From contig NZ_CP162495.1 of NCBI RefSeq assembly GCF_040939125.1, positions 1,178,001 to 1,242,000 on the forward strand: a stretch of DNA of 64,000 bases, given 5' to 3'. The translations under genes were made by a program, and so were the position numbers. Every line of letters starts with the position of its first letter. Within the stretch, counting starts at the first letter, position 1. This document shows positions 17,209-25,434 of the stretch, piece after piece. A model generated the notes under the pieces. The model did not search any database. It saw only the letters and a list, made by a program, of their open reading frames with translations, and was not told the DNA's origin. Source of the stretch: Clostridium sp. BJN0013. GTDB taxonomy: Bacteria > Bacillota > Clostridia > Clostridiales > Clostridiaceae.

Positions 17209-18336
17209 ATGAAAATTCAAGATTCCAGCATTCAAATGTCTAGTCAACATAGTTTGATAAAAGCTTATCAAAAAGTAGAGAATTTAAATGCATGGGAAGA
17301 TTCTGGGAGCAGCATGCCATCACAATTGAAAGAATTTGCCGAAGATTTGGTAAAAGGAGATAAATTAGAACTATCAGGTGAAGCACAGGGTTTTATGGAA
17401 AAGAAGAAGGAACTTTTAAAAGGGATAGAAGAATATACAGGAAAAGTTTTGGCAGTTAGCAAAGTAGCTAATAGTATAGATTATGTAGTAACTACAGAGG
17501 ATGATTTAAAGCTTAAAATTTTAGAAGATTTTCTAAGGTCAATTTTTAATAGGAAAATTAGGTTTAAATCTCCTAGAGAATTGAATATTCAAATATCAGA
17601 AATTATTAAACCAAATTCACCTGGTAATTTTCAGAATTTAAACATAAATTCTAATACAGGTTCCCAGTTAGGCTGGGGTTTTCAGTATAATTTTAATGAA
17701 TCCTACTTGGAAAGGGAAAAAACATCCTTTAAATCTTCTGGGTTAATTCATACTGCAGATGGAAAAGAAATCAGTTTTGATATAGAGCTTAATATGAATA
17801 GAACTTTTTATACAGAAACTAATTTGTCTGTTCAAGCAGGGGATAGACCAATTGATCCTCTGGTAGTTAATTTTGATGGAGAGGCTACAGAACTTACTTC
17901 TACAAAATTTAGTTTTGATTTAGATTCAGATGGAAAAGAAGATCAAATTTCTTCCTTGAAAGAAGGTAGTGGATTTCTGGCTTTAGATTTAAATGAAGAT
18001 GGAATTATAAATGACGGAGGGGAATTATTTGGTCCTAATTCAGGAGACGGATTTGAAGATTTAGCAAGGTATGATGGTGATCATAATAATTGGATTGATG
18101 AAAACGATGATGTCTTTGATAAATTGAGAATATGGACTAAGGATGAAGATGGAAATGATAAGCTTTTTGCTCTGGGAGAAAAAGGTATAGGAGCAATTTA
18201 TTTAGGGAATATAGGTACGCGATTTTCTATGAGAGATATGGAAAATAAAAGTTTGGCAGAAGTAAAAAATTCTGGAATTTTTGTAAAGGAAAATGGTACA
18301 GTGGGTACTGTTCAGCAAGTTGATTTTATAGTATAA
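17209..18336 (+). CDS. Calcium-loop (EF-hand/dockerin-like) protein of unknown function
   Basis: 375 residues without signal peptide. The N-terminal half is mixed helical with no recognised domain. Residues ~205-330 carry acidic loops of the D-x-[DN]-x-D-G type: DLDSDGKED, DLNEDGIINDGGELFG, YDGDHNNWIDENDDVFD, TKDEDGNDK, ending RTGT-like GNIGTRFSM. This block (FDLDSDGKEDQIS...GFLALDLNEDGIINDGGELFGP) is a recurring module in bacterial proteins, often RTX or VCBS types, and predicts Ca2+ binding. Ribosome site GGGAGG before ATG. The lack of a signal peptide with Ca2+ loops is odd; export by a non-Sec route or an intracellular role are both possible. Confidence 0.7.
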   Translation: MKIQDSSIQMSSQHSLIKAYQKVENLNAWEDSGSSMPSQLKEFAEDLVKGDKLELSGEAQGFMEKKKELLKGIEEYTGKVLAVSKVANSIDYVVTTEDDLKLKILEDFLRSIFNRKIRFKSPRELNIQISEIIKPNSPGNFQNLNINSNTGSQLGWGFQYNFNESYLEREKTSFKSSGLIHTADGKEISFDIELNMNRTFYTETNLSVQAGDRPIDPLVVNFDGEATELTSTKFSFDLDSDGKEDQISSLKEGSGFLALDLNEDGIINDGGELFGPNSGDGFEDLARYDGDHNNWIDENDDVFDKLRIWTKDEDGNDKLFALGEKGIGAIYLGNIGTRFSMRDMENKSLAEVKNSGIFVKENGTVGTVQQVDFIV

Positions 18337-18402
18337 TTGAAGAAAAATAAAATTATATTACAGGTAGTTTTATTAATGATTTAATTGGCTGGAAAAATTA
18401 GA

Positions 18403-18449
18403 AGCTAAATTTTATTCTTATATTTGTGAGAGTAAAATTTAGCTCTTTT
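18403..18449 (+). terminator. Terminator after the calcium-loop protein
   Basis: Perfect 12-bp stem, arms 18403-18414 and 18433-18444, followed by CTTTT. It starts about 65 bases after the stop codon. Confidence 0.85.
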
Positions 18450-19121
18450 ATTGTATAGAAAATAAGTTTATTCTATTACAGCTGAGATAATATATTTTTT
18501 AATCAGTGTCTATCTATCACGAGGATTAGGGATAAATTCTGAAACCCATGTCCTTGAAATAATTTGTTTATTGTCCCAAATGCCGTGATTTAAATATAAA
18601 AATCTAAATGGACTTAATAACGCTATCGGATTAAATCTATGGGGTTCAGCTTGGGTTCAGTGTTATTACTATTATTGCTGCAATACTTTTTTGATGGGAT
18701 CTATAACTTATAATATGGTTGTAAAAAGCAGAGCTGGAAGGGTGGTATATTTTTTAATTTACATACTACATATTAGGATATTTTTAACATACAAAATATC
18801 CTAATATATCAATGAGAGAAACCGTAAATAAAATTAATACTATAATGTGTATATATGTTAGAAAGGTAGGTACTGTTAAATCAGTATCTATTTCTATTTT
18901 GTTTACAAATAGTTAATTATTATGCCATTAAGTTGTAACAAATACTACTTATAATTATAAATGTCTTTAGTAACCAAACCCTAGTATTAAATAAATAGTT
19001 TGTAGTTAATATCCCAAATGTAAATTTAAAATAGTGTCTGTGGTTGCAGGGCACTTTAAACTTAAATGCAACTGCCAGAAGTTCGTATATTAAATTAGTC
19101 TCCTTTAAAATTAATGTTGTT

Positions 19122-19160
19122 AAAAGTAAGTACCTGTTGTTTAGGGTGCTTATTTTTGTT
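19122..19160 (+). terminator. Probable terminator in gene-poor gap
   Basis: AAAAGTAAGTACC pairs with GGGTGCTTATTTTT (G-U pairs included) around a loop TGTTGTTTA and ends in a T-rich tract. The transcript it would end is unknown. Confidence 0.55.
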
Positions 19161-19186
19161 TTAGAAAAGCTTAGTTAATGGAATAT

Positions 19187-19215
19187 TGTGGATAATGTGA
19201 ATAAACTGTGGATAA
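19187..19215 (+). other. Cluster of three DnaA boxes
   Basis: Three 9-mers match the DnaA-box consensus TTATNCACA on the minus strand: TGTGGATAA (19187-19195), TGTGAATAA (19196-19204), TGTGGATAA (19207-19215). They are in one orientation, spaced 9 and 11 bp, about one helical turn. Neither dnaA nor dnaN nor a plasmid rep gene is nearby. Confidence 0.65.
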
Positions 19216-19561
19216 GTTGTTGGTAAGTTAAGGATTGTCTTCGAATGACTTGGTCTCATAGGCAAACTCCGCTTGAATGTAAGAATTACTCGATAGGTGT
19301 GTTTTTGAAAGGCAGCTTTGAGTGCATTGAATTTCTGCCAGAGGATATCGGTCTGTCAGTTTTTGCAAATTCATGAGATCATTTAAAAATTTTAATTAAC
19401 ATTTCTCAAACATTTTTTAAGCAACTTGCAAACGATTCATTAGTAAGGTAGGTACCATCCAATATATATAAATTTATCTTCAGTTAATTTTATGACGTTA
19501 ATATAACAGCATCTGGAGATAATATAAAAATTTTAAATTCAAGGAAAGAGAGGAAATTAAT

Positions 19562-20566
19562 ATGAAAGATACAATTTATTTACTGACTGGTGCAGCTGGA
19601 TTTTTAGGTAACAATATTTCTCATAAACTGATCTCTAAAGGTAAAAAAGTACGAGTGTTGGTATTGAACGGCGATCCCGCGATTAGATATGTACCGAAAG
19701 AGGCGGAGGTTGTTTTGGGTGATCTTACAGATCTGAATTCGTTGGAATCTTTCTTTACTGTATCTGAGAGCAACGAGATGATTGTTATTCACTGTGCTAG
19801 TCTCGTGACAACATCTCCGCGGCCTAGTCAAAAAGTGTATGATGTCAATGTGACGGGAACTAAAAATATTGTGGATTTATGTGTTGCCAGGCATGTGAAA
19901 AAATTGGTATATGTAAGTTCCACTGGGGCAATTCTTGAAGCACCACAGGGTCAGATCATCCGAGAACCTGAACAATTTTTCCCAGATCAAGTAGTTGGCT
20001 ATTATGCGAAAACAAAAGCAATTGCAACGCAATATGTTTTAGAAGCGGTTGACAATAAAGGTTTGGATGCTCCAATTATCTATCCTTCTGGAATAGCAGG
20101 ACCGAACGATAGTGCCTTTGGGCCATTCGCAAGTTTTATGATTCGTTATTGTCAGGGACAAATGCCTGTAGGTGTCGAAGGAACTTTCAATGCTGTTGAT
20201 GTCCGTGATCTTGCGGATGGTGTAATCGCCTGCACAGAGAAAGGACGGAAAGGTGAGGGATACATTATGAGTAATGAGATGGTATCTATGAGGAAGATGT
20301 TTGCTCTCATCAGCGAAGCTAGCGGTGCAAAGTGTATTGAGACAATTCTCACGCCGGAACAGATGAAGGCAATGTCACAAAAGAGTTTTGTCGAATCTGA
20401 AGGTGAGGTAAATCTAGAGGCTCTGAAATTTGAAATATATAACTTAACACGTAATAATAATTTTTCTCCTGATAAAGCTCAAAAAGAACTTGATTTCCGC
20501 ACAAGACCATTTCAAGAAACCATCGTTGATACTGTGGCATGGCTGCGAAGCGAAGGAAAAATCTAA
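19562..20566 (+). CDS. NAD(P)-dependent epimerase/reductase (extended SDR)
   Basis: 334 residues. N-terminal Rossmann motif TGAAGFLGNNIS (GxxGxxG), an acidic/DLTD strand, NVTGTKNIVDLC, the catalytic S and YxxxK (VYVSSTGA ... YYAKTK), and IYPSGIAGPND. These define the extended short-chain dehydrogenase class, closest in pattern to dihydroflavonol-reductase-like oxidoreductases. Substrate unknown. The ribosome site is GAGAGG before ATG 19562. Codons contain clearly more G/C (e.g. GTCCGTGATCTTGCGGATGG) than neighbouring genes, suggesting horizontal acquisition. It has its own terminator and stands alone. Confidence 0.85.
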   Translation: MKDTIYLLTGAAGFLGNNISHKLISKGKKVRVLVLNGDPAIRYVPKEAEVVLGDLTDLNSLESFFTVSESNEMIVIHCASLVTTSPRPSQKVYDVNVTGTKNIVDLCVARHVKKLVYVSSTGAILEAPQGQIIREPEQFFPDQVVGYYAKTKAIATQYVLEAVDNKGLDAPIIYPSGIAGPNDSAFGPFASFMIRYCQGQMPVGVEGTFNAVDVRDLADGVIACTEKGRKGEGYIMSNEMVSMRKMFALISEASGAKCIETILTPEQMKAMSQKSFVESEGEVNLEALKFEIYNLTRNNNFSPDKAQKELDFRTRPFQETIVDTVAWLRSEGKI

Positions 20567-20640
20567 CCATAGAATCACATATATAGAATGTGAGTACTTG
20601 GATTCTCCCTGCCCTATAATAAATTATAAAATTCATTATT

Positions 20641-20700
20641 CCCCGAAAATTGAGCTGTTTATGATAGGCTCGATTTTCGGGGATATTTTTTATTTTTGTT
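20641..20700 (+). terminator. Strong terminator after the SDR gene
   Basis: A perfect 15-bp stem (20641-20655 with 20668-20682) begins CCCCGAAAATTGAGC and is followed by ATATTTTTTATTTTTG. Confidence 0.9.
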
Positions 20701-20804
20701 AGTTTTTATAAATAACATTTTTAACAGCTGATAACGTCATATTAAGTAGAAGTTATGTAAAATATGTTTGACACTGTTGAATTATATTGGAGATGATATT
20801 TTAA

Positions 20805-21018
20805 TTGAAGAATTATATTAAGGAATGTAGAGAAAAAAAAAAGATTATCACAATTCGATTTGGAAGAATTATGTAATATAAGCAGGCAAACTATAAATGC
20901 AATTGAAAATGACAAATATAATCCTAGTTTACAATTGGCTTTTGACATTGCCGAAAATTTAGGAGTTAGGATTGATAAATTATTTATTAATAAAGGAGTT
21001 GAAAAAAATAGGTCTTAG
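20805..21018 (+). pseudogene. Small XRE-type transcriptional regulator, frameshifted
   Basis: After an A-run the frame reads RLSQFDLEELCNISRQTINA, IENDKYNPSLQLAFDIAENLGV, RIDKLFINKG: the whole helix-turn-helix of the ~66-residue YgzD-like regulators. Upstream, TTG 20805 gives KNYIKECREK in the frame that would join it. The two parts are separated by a run of ten A (20833-20842); nine A would make one frame. So it is either a one-base insertion, a slippage-tolerant gene, or a sequencing error. GGAG lies upstream of the TTG. The next gene overlaps its end, as usual for such regulator/membrane-protein pairs. Confidence 0.7.
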
Positions 21019-21178
21019 AAAAATTACTGGATGTACGTTTGAAATTGCCACACTGGTTATAGTTGGCTTTACAATTTACAAAAGTATATCTGGTCAAGAA
21101 GTTGGATTTATCGATATTTCCTCAATTGGCATTGCAATGTCGGGTTTTTTTCTGCTATATTTTATTTGTCTAAGTTGA
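20972..21178 (+). CDS. Small membrane protein paired with the XRE regulator
   Basis: About 60-68 residues with two hydrophobic spans: CTFEIATLVIVGFTIYKSI and ISSIGIAMSGFFLLYFICLS. The start is TTG 20972 (AGGAG six bases upstream) or TTG 20999; both overlap the end of the regulator frame. Small two-span proteins often follow small XRE regulators in Firmicutes. Its downstream end merges with an LRR remnant, so the natural C-terminus may be altered. Function unknown. Confidence 0.5.
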   Translation: MINYLLIKELKKIGLRKITGCTFEIATLVIVGFTIYKSISGQEVGFIDISSIGIAMSGFFLLYFICLS

Positions 21179-21550
21179 CAGAATTAAGGGTAGAGAATAC
21201 ATCAATATCAGTTATACCTGAACAGATAAAATCTTAAAAATCTATCAAGATTGGATTTTAGCAACAATAAAATACTAAATCTACCGGAGGAAGTTTGTAA
21301 TTTAAACAATTTATGGGTGTTATTCGTGCCATTTAATCAAATATAGAACATTCCTGATAATATTAGCAGGCTAACCAATCTGTGGTATTTTGGAATTCAT
21401 AACAATAAAATTAATCAGTTGCCTGAAAGTATTACAAATTTAGTGGACTTAAAATACATTTCATTATTCAATAATGATTTTAAGGATATAGAATATGAAA
21501 TTACTAAATTTAAGAACATGAAATCTATAAGAGTTGATACGATTTTTTAG
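21166..21550 (+). pseudogene. Leucine-rich-repeat protein remnant
   Basis: The translation gives repeats of the bacterial LRR type: LTELRVENTSISVIPEQI, then after a one-base frame change LSRLDFSNNKILNLPEEVCN, LNNLWVLFVPFNQI-stop-NIPDNIS, LTNLWYFGIHNNKINQLPES, LVDLKYISLFNNDFKDIEYE. There is one frameshift (near 21233), one internal TAG (near 21345), and no start codon. It is the tail of a larger LRR gene fused behind the small membrane protein. From 21551 to 21745 only a very short frame is seen. Confidence 0.75.
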
Positions 21551-21745
21551 GGATTTTTATAGGTTGGGGAACTATAATTATGTTCTGTAGTAAGTAGTTA
21601 GGAGTCGAACTAAAATCTTTTGGTCGTCTATCAATCCAAATTACTATGAAAGGTGATAAAGAGATGAATTATAAGATTAATAACTAAATGGCTAAAATTA
21701 GATATATTAAATACAAATAGCTTAAATGTAGAAGAGGGGAATTTT

Positions 21746-22045
21746 ATGTGTGCTGTAGTAAAAAAAATAATATCCAGAAAAGAATTAACTACAGAAAAAA
21801 TAATATGCAAAAATGCTACTTTACCAAGTGAAGAATATGTACTTTTAAAGGGTGTGGTGTATAGTCCACAGAGAAGGCCACTGCCACATGCAGCTATTGA
21901 TATAGTTCAAATCGACAGTAATGTAACACCACAAGTTAAAAAAAACATAGGAGTAACTTTTACATTAGAGGATGGTTCCTATGGTGTACCACTTTTATGG
22001 AAAAAAGGTTATGCCTATGAATTAACTGCATATTCTCCAGCATAA
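21746..22045 (+). CDS. Small beta-sandwich protein, carboxypeptidase-regulatory-like
   Basis: 99 residues with the core YVLLKGVVYSPQRRPLPHAA, IDIVQIDSN, IGVTFTLEDGSYGVPLLWKK, YELTAYSPA. This matches the pattern 'v.G.V.....P..gA.V.v......t.T...G.Y.v' of carboxypeptidase-regulatory/prealbumin-like domains. No signal peptide or anchor is seen. RBS GAGGGG before ATG 21746. Similar small proteins lie at 22130, 24527, 24892 and 25435, all around a Maf-type glycosyltransferase, so they may be parts or acceptors of a glycosylated surface structure (inference). Confidence 0.65.
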   Translation: MCAVVKKIISRKELTTEKIICKNATLPSEEYVLLKGVVYSPQRRPLPHAAIDIVQIDSNVTPQVKKNIGVTFTLEDGSYGVPLLWKKGYAYELTAYSPA

Positions 22046-22129
22046 GAACTGTAACTAATTTCACAGGTTATATATATTATATAATGGAGTAAATAATACT
22101 CAAAATGTAGATTAAAAGGGGAGAATGCT

Positions 22130-22417
22130 ATGGCTAATTATAGACCAAAAGCAGTTACCGTTGCGGCATCTCTTGCAGATTCAGGAACATCATATACTAA
22201 AGATATTAGCACAAGTACCTGGGGCATGTTTTTATTAAGAGGAACGGCCTTAAGTCCTACTGGAGCTGCTATGCAAAGTGGTGCTGTCCAAGTTTGGGAG
22301 AGTACTGCTCCAACAACTGAAGAAGCACAACACACTACCTTTACAGATGCAGTAGGAAGATATGGCGTAACTTGTAAGGCTAATGTTGCCCTAGTAATTA
22401 AGTTCTTTGGAGTTTAA
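22130..22417 (+). CDS. Small Ala/Ser/Thr-rich beta-sandwich-like protein
   Basis: 95 residues: AVTVAASLADSGTSYTKDIS, WGMFLLRGTALSPTGAAM, GAVQVWESTAPTT, HTTFTDAVGRYGVTCKANVA. The 'LLRGTALSPTGAAMQSGAVQV...TTFTDAVGRYGV' segment follows the same beta-sandwich pattern as the preceding gene. High Ser/Thr content would suit O-glycosylation. GGGGAG precedes ATG 22130 and a terminator follows. No signal peptide is apparent. Function unknown. Confidence 0.6.
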   Translation: MANYRPKAVTVAASLADSGTSYTKDISTSTWGMFLLRGTALSPTGAAMQSGAVQVWESTAPTTEEAQHTTFTDAVGRYGVTCKANVALVIKFFGV

Positions 22418-22470
22418 TAATTAGATCTTTAGTAACATTATCAAATTATACAATATAATTTAAAATACAA

Positions 22471-22515
22471 CTGTCCCAAAATAACTTTAAAGTTTATTTT
22501 GGGACAGCTTTTCTA
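22471..22515 (+). terminator. Terminator before the Maf-type gene
   Basis: CTGTCCCAAAATAACTTT and AAAGTTTATTTTGGGACAG form a long, nearly perfect stem (one bulge) followed by CTTTTCTATT. It separates the two small proteins from the glycosyltransferase. Confidence 0.85.
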
Positions 22516-22717
22516 TTATATGAAGGTATCGGTAACAAACAATACAGTTTTTAATATTATAAAATTAAAGGAAAAAATATTCTAAAGAGATAATATAGGG
22601 AGATAATATGCAAAAGATTGAAACGTTGGATGGTTATCATGTTATTATGTAAAAAAGGGAAAAAAATATTATTATTTAGCAGATAAAAATAATTATAAAA
22701 AAGATATTAATGATTTA

Positions 22718-24325
22718 TTGAAAACTATAGATGATATTAAGTTTGATTCGTTAATTATTATTTTTGGTGTTGATACAGGTGAATATTTAAATGCTTTATA
22801 TAATGTCTTGTGTGAAAAAAACAGAATATTAATTTTTGAACCAAATAAGGAAATTTTTGATAAAAGCCAGAATAATATAGATAATGATAATGTAAGATTA
22901 GTTTTTTATGATGAAAATTCTGTGAGATCCAAATTGTATAGTGTGATAAATAATACAAATTTTAATAATCTATATGTTCATGCCTTCGGAAATTATTCCC
23001 GTGTATATAGAGAAGAATATGAAATATTTATGGAAAATTTGGATTGTGTTTATTATACGGCATGCTCTTCTATAAGTATTGCAAACAGATTTAGTCAAAT
23101 ATTTATTAAAAATTTAATAGGTAATCTAAAATCATTAAAAAGTGCAACGCCGGTTAATTCATATGAAAATATAAATAGAGGTATTCCCGCAATAATAGTA
23201 TCCGCAGGGCCCTCTTTGGATAAAAATTTAGCAGATATGGTTAAATATAAAAGTAAATTAGATAAATATTTTATAATAGCAGGAAATAGAACACTTAGGG
23301 CAATGCTTAAAAATGGGATAAGACCGGATATGGTGGTATCAATAGATCCTGTAAATGACAATTATGATATGATGAAGGACTGTTTAGAGGAAGATATACC
23401 GCTGGTATTTTATGAATACAGTAATAGATATTTAATAAGAGATTATAAAGGTGAAAAAATATATTTGTCAACATTATTGTCAAAGACAATACCCAAGCTA
23501 TGTGGACTTAAAGGAGTGTATTTAGGAGGTTCGGTAGCTCATACCTGTGTAGATATTGCAAACATTATGGGATGTTCCCCCTTGATATTGGCAGGACAAG
23601 ATTTTGCTTTTACCTATGGCAAGCATCATTCGGAGTCAGCTGTTTTTGATAGTGATAAAAAAAATAACTATAATACTGATTTAAATGTAAGGGATGTATT
23701 TGGTAACAAAATAAAGACCAATGTAACACTTAATCACTTTAGAGCAAAAATAGAAGAGTATATAAAATTTCATAGTGAAGTTAACAATGTAGAATTTATC
23801 AATGTATCTTACGGGGCGGAAATTAAAGGTGCACCTCACAGGGAATTATGTGAGGTATTTAAAATATATAATGTGGATAGTAGAAAAAAAAATTATATTA
23901 TAGATAGAACAATTGAAATAGATGCAGAAGGTATAGCTTATGATATATTGAATTATGTGAAAAGATGTACAGCTGCGGCAGAAGAGGGAGAAGAGTTATG
24001 TAAAGATTTATTGTCCAGTGAATCTGATAAATCTTTAATGGATATGGATGAAGATGATGAAGAACTTAAAAAGTTTATATATGTTATGGGAATAGTAAAT
24101 GGGTTTGAATCATCACCAGAAAGACTTTATCTAGGCGGATATTTTAATAAATTTTTATTTGATATAAAAGAAGAAACTTTTAATATGTATGCTAAAGATT
24201 ATGATTCTTTGACTTCAAACTTAAGATATCAAAGTAAATGTTTTTTAGCTTATTTTCATAAAATGAGAGATTTTCTGAAAGAAGTTGAGTCTTTAATATT
24301 AGAGACACTGGAGGAGTTTTATTAA
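22718..24325 (+). CDS. Maf/DUF115-type glycosyltransferase
   Basis: 535 residues in the intact frame. Core motifs GIPAIIVSAGPSLDKNL, IIAGNRTLRAMLKNGIRPDM, VVSIDP and SPLILAGQDFAFTYGKHHS are those of MAF_flag10 (motility accessory factor) proteins, which transfer nonulosonic acids such as legionaminic or pseudaminic acid to Ser/Thr of flagellin. The frame lacks the usual N-terminus: an ATG at 22608 with its own ribosome site gives QKIETLDGYHVI, then a frame change near 22647 leads into KKGKKYYYLADKNNYKKDI and this frame. So the gene probably starts at 22608 and carries a one-base slip; otherwise it starts at TTG 22718. No flagellin gene is near; acceptors may be the neighbouring small proteins. 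Confidence 0.85.
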   Translation: MKTIDDIKFDSLIIIFGVDTGEYLNALYNVLCEKNRILIFEPNKEIFDKSQNNIDNDNVRLVFYDENSVRSKLYSVINNTNFNNLYVHAFGNYSRVYREEYEIFMENLDCVYYTACSSISIANRFSQIFIKNLIGNLKSLKSATPVNSYENINRGIPAIIVSAGPSLDKNLADMVKYKSKLDKYFIIAGNRTLRAMLKNGIRPDMVVSIDPVNDNYDMMKDCLEEDIPLVFYEYSNRYLIRDYKGEKIYLSTLLSKTIPKLCGLKGVYLGGSVAHTCVDIANIMGCSPLILAGQDFAFTYGKHHSESAVFDSDKKNNYNTDLNVRDVFGNKIKTNVTLNHFRAKIEEYIKFHSEVNNVEFINVSYGAEIKGAPHRELCEVFKIYNVDSRKKNYIIDRTIEIDAEGIAYDILNYVKRCTAAAEEGEELCKDLLSSESDKSLMDMDEDDEELKKFIYVMGIVNGFESSPERLYLGGYFNKFLFDIKEETFNMYAKDYDSLTSNLRYQSKCFLAYFHKMRDFLKEVESLILETLEEFY

Positions 24326-24375
24326 GATATTTCTAATGGTTAATTTACAATAATATATATTAATGGAGGAGTATA

Positions 24376-24549
24376 ATGGAAAAAGTAATAAATGGGAAAG
24401 TTTACAAACAAGTAAAAATAAGTAAGATGGTGATTAATGGCAAGGAGAAAAAAGGCTCAATAATATCATCGGAGGATACTACTGCAGGTAAGGATACAAC
24501 AGTGACTATATTTACAGAAGATATGGATGAAAAGAATAATGAACAATAG
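24376..24549 (+). CDS. Small hypothetical protein (57 aa)
   Basis: From ATG 24376, with GGAGGAG directly upstream, the frame gives MEKVINGKVYKQVKISKMVI, NGKEKKGSIISSEDTTAG, ending EKNNEQ. Lysine- and Ser/Thr-rich, no membrane span. The strong ribosome site, its place directly after the Maf gene and its overlap with the next start (24527) support a real, coupled gene. Function unknown. Confidence 0.6.
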   Translation: MEKVINGKVYKQVKISKMVINGKEKKGSIISSEDTTAGKDTTVTIFTEDMDEKNNEQ

Positions 24550-24865
24550 TGGAGATACTATAGAGTTATGTGGAAAAACATCCGTGCTAATAAATACTAG
24601 CAATTTAAACCACTGCAGTAAATATAATTTAAATATAATTTTAAAATGTCATAAAAGAGTTATTGTTAAAGGTACCGTATATAATTCAAATAAAATACCA
24701 AGTATTGGTGCTGCAATAGAAGTAATTCAAGTTAATTGTGACAGTAATGTTAAAAAAATAATAGGTTATGCATACACTAATAATAGAGGAGAATATTTAT
24801 TTTGTCTGGAAGTTTTACCGGATATATTTTATGAAATGAATATATATTCTCCTTTAAATATGTAG
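24527..24865 (+). CDS. Small beta-sandwich protein, carboxypeptidase-regulatory-like
   Basis: 112 residues (or 108 if ATG 24539 is used). Core: KRVIVKGTVYNSNKIPSIGA, AIEVIQVNC, KKIIGYAYTNNRGEYLFCLE, FYEMNIYSPL. It closely follows the pattern of the 21746 product (V..KG.VY....P..gAAI.VIQ......K..G......GeY....YSP), so the two are paralogues. The start overlaps the end of the previous gene. Cysteines are present but not in a known motif. No secretion signal. Confidence 0.65.
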   Translation: MKRIMNNSGDTIELCGKTSVLINTSNLNHCSKYNLNIILKCHKRVIVKGTVYNSNKIPSIGAAIEVIQVNCDSNVKKIIGYAYTNNRGEYLFCLEVLPDIFYEMNIYSPLNM

Positions 24866-24891
24866 TGAGTAGTGAATGGGAGGGTGAAATT

Positions 24892-25221
24892 TTGAAATCT
24901 TATGCGGAAATTATTATAACTCCACAGGAACTACGTTTATATGAAATATTAAATAAAAGAATTGTAATAGGAAAAAGTGAGGATATATTAATAGAGGGAA
25001 AAGTCTTGGATTCAAATTATAATCCAGTAGAGGGAGCAGTTATTGGCATTAAAAGTATAAATTACAATTATAGACCTCCTAAAGAAACAGAAATTGGATA
25101 TGCAATTACCAATAATTCTGGAGCATATGCCATAAATATTGAAAAAATTCATAATATTAACTATGAGTTGTATGTATATGAACCAATAATTGAACCCTGT
25201 TCAGAATCAAGTGATTCTTAG
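24892..25221 (+). CDS. Small beta-sandwich protein; 3' end supplied by a repeat
   Basis: 109 residues from TTG 24892, which has GGAGGG 8 bases upstream; a GTG at 24865 is in frame but has no ribosome site. Core: EDILIEGKVLDSNYNPVEGA, VIGIKSINYN, TEIGYAITNNSGAYAINIEK, YELYVYEPI. Same carboxypeptidase-regulatory-like pattern as its neighbours. The last residues (SSDS) and the stop codon TAG are encoded by the left end of repeat copy C, so insertion of the repeat has replaced the original C-terminus or stop. Confidence 0.65.
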   Translation: MKSYAEIIITPQELRLYEILNKRIVIGKSEDILIEGKVLDSNYNPVEGAVIGIKSINYNYRPPKETEIGYAITNNSGAYAINIEKIHNINYELYVYEPIIEPCSESSDS

Positions 25222-25406
25222 GTTCAGGTGGAGTCTGCCATAAAGAAATACTTATCTCCAACTGAACCTTATTAACAGTATTCTTAGTGTCTTTAGCACT
25301 TAGAATACGTTATCCTTTAGGGGAAGAACTTATCCAGACGCGTAGCAGTGCTTATCTCCCACCTTGAAGAGGGCGGGAGTGTTAGCAATGGTAGCGCTCG
25401 GGTAAA
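25206..25406 (+). repeat. Interspersed structured repeat, copy C (long form, 201 bp)
   Basis: Left end ATCAAGTGATTCTTAGG; first hairpin GGTTCAGGTGGAG ... CTCCAACTGAACC; the optional module with stem GTATTCTTAGTG/GCACTTAGAATAC; GAACTTATCC; then AGTGCTTATCTCCCACC...GGCGGGAGTGTTAGCAATGG; right end GCGCTCGGGTAAA. It is the same length as copy D and shares its module order. Confidence 0.88.
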
Positions 25407-25434
25407 CAACAAGTTAAATGGAAGGAATGCTGAA

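Larger units (their letters stand above)
18450..19561. other. 1.1-kb gene-poor gap with inverted repeats and DnaA boxes
   Basis: No intact gene is seen. It holds a perfect 15-bp inverted repeat (arms 18770-18784 and 18793-18807, 8-base loop), a probable plus-strand terminator (19122-19160), a three-box DnaA cluster (19187-19215), and, just after it, a short frame from about 19254 to 19374 (FLKGSFECIEFLPEDIGL) with more G+C than its surroundings, probably a fragment of an acquired gene. The terminator implies a transcript upstream, but no known RNA family is recognised in 18810-19120. Confidence 0.55.

Noticed and set aside
18810-19120. Possible small RNA before the terminator at 19122.
   Set aside because: The terminator suggests a transcript, but no promoter or known RNA structure could be supported.
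25206-25406. Repeat family as a group I intron or IStron.
   Set aside because: No conserved P/Q/R/S core blocks are seen and the unit is only 150-201 bp.
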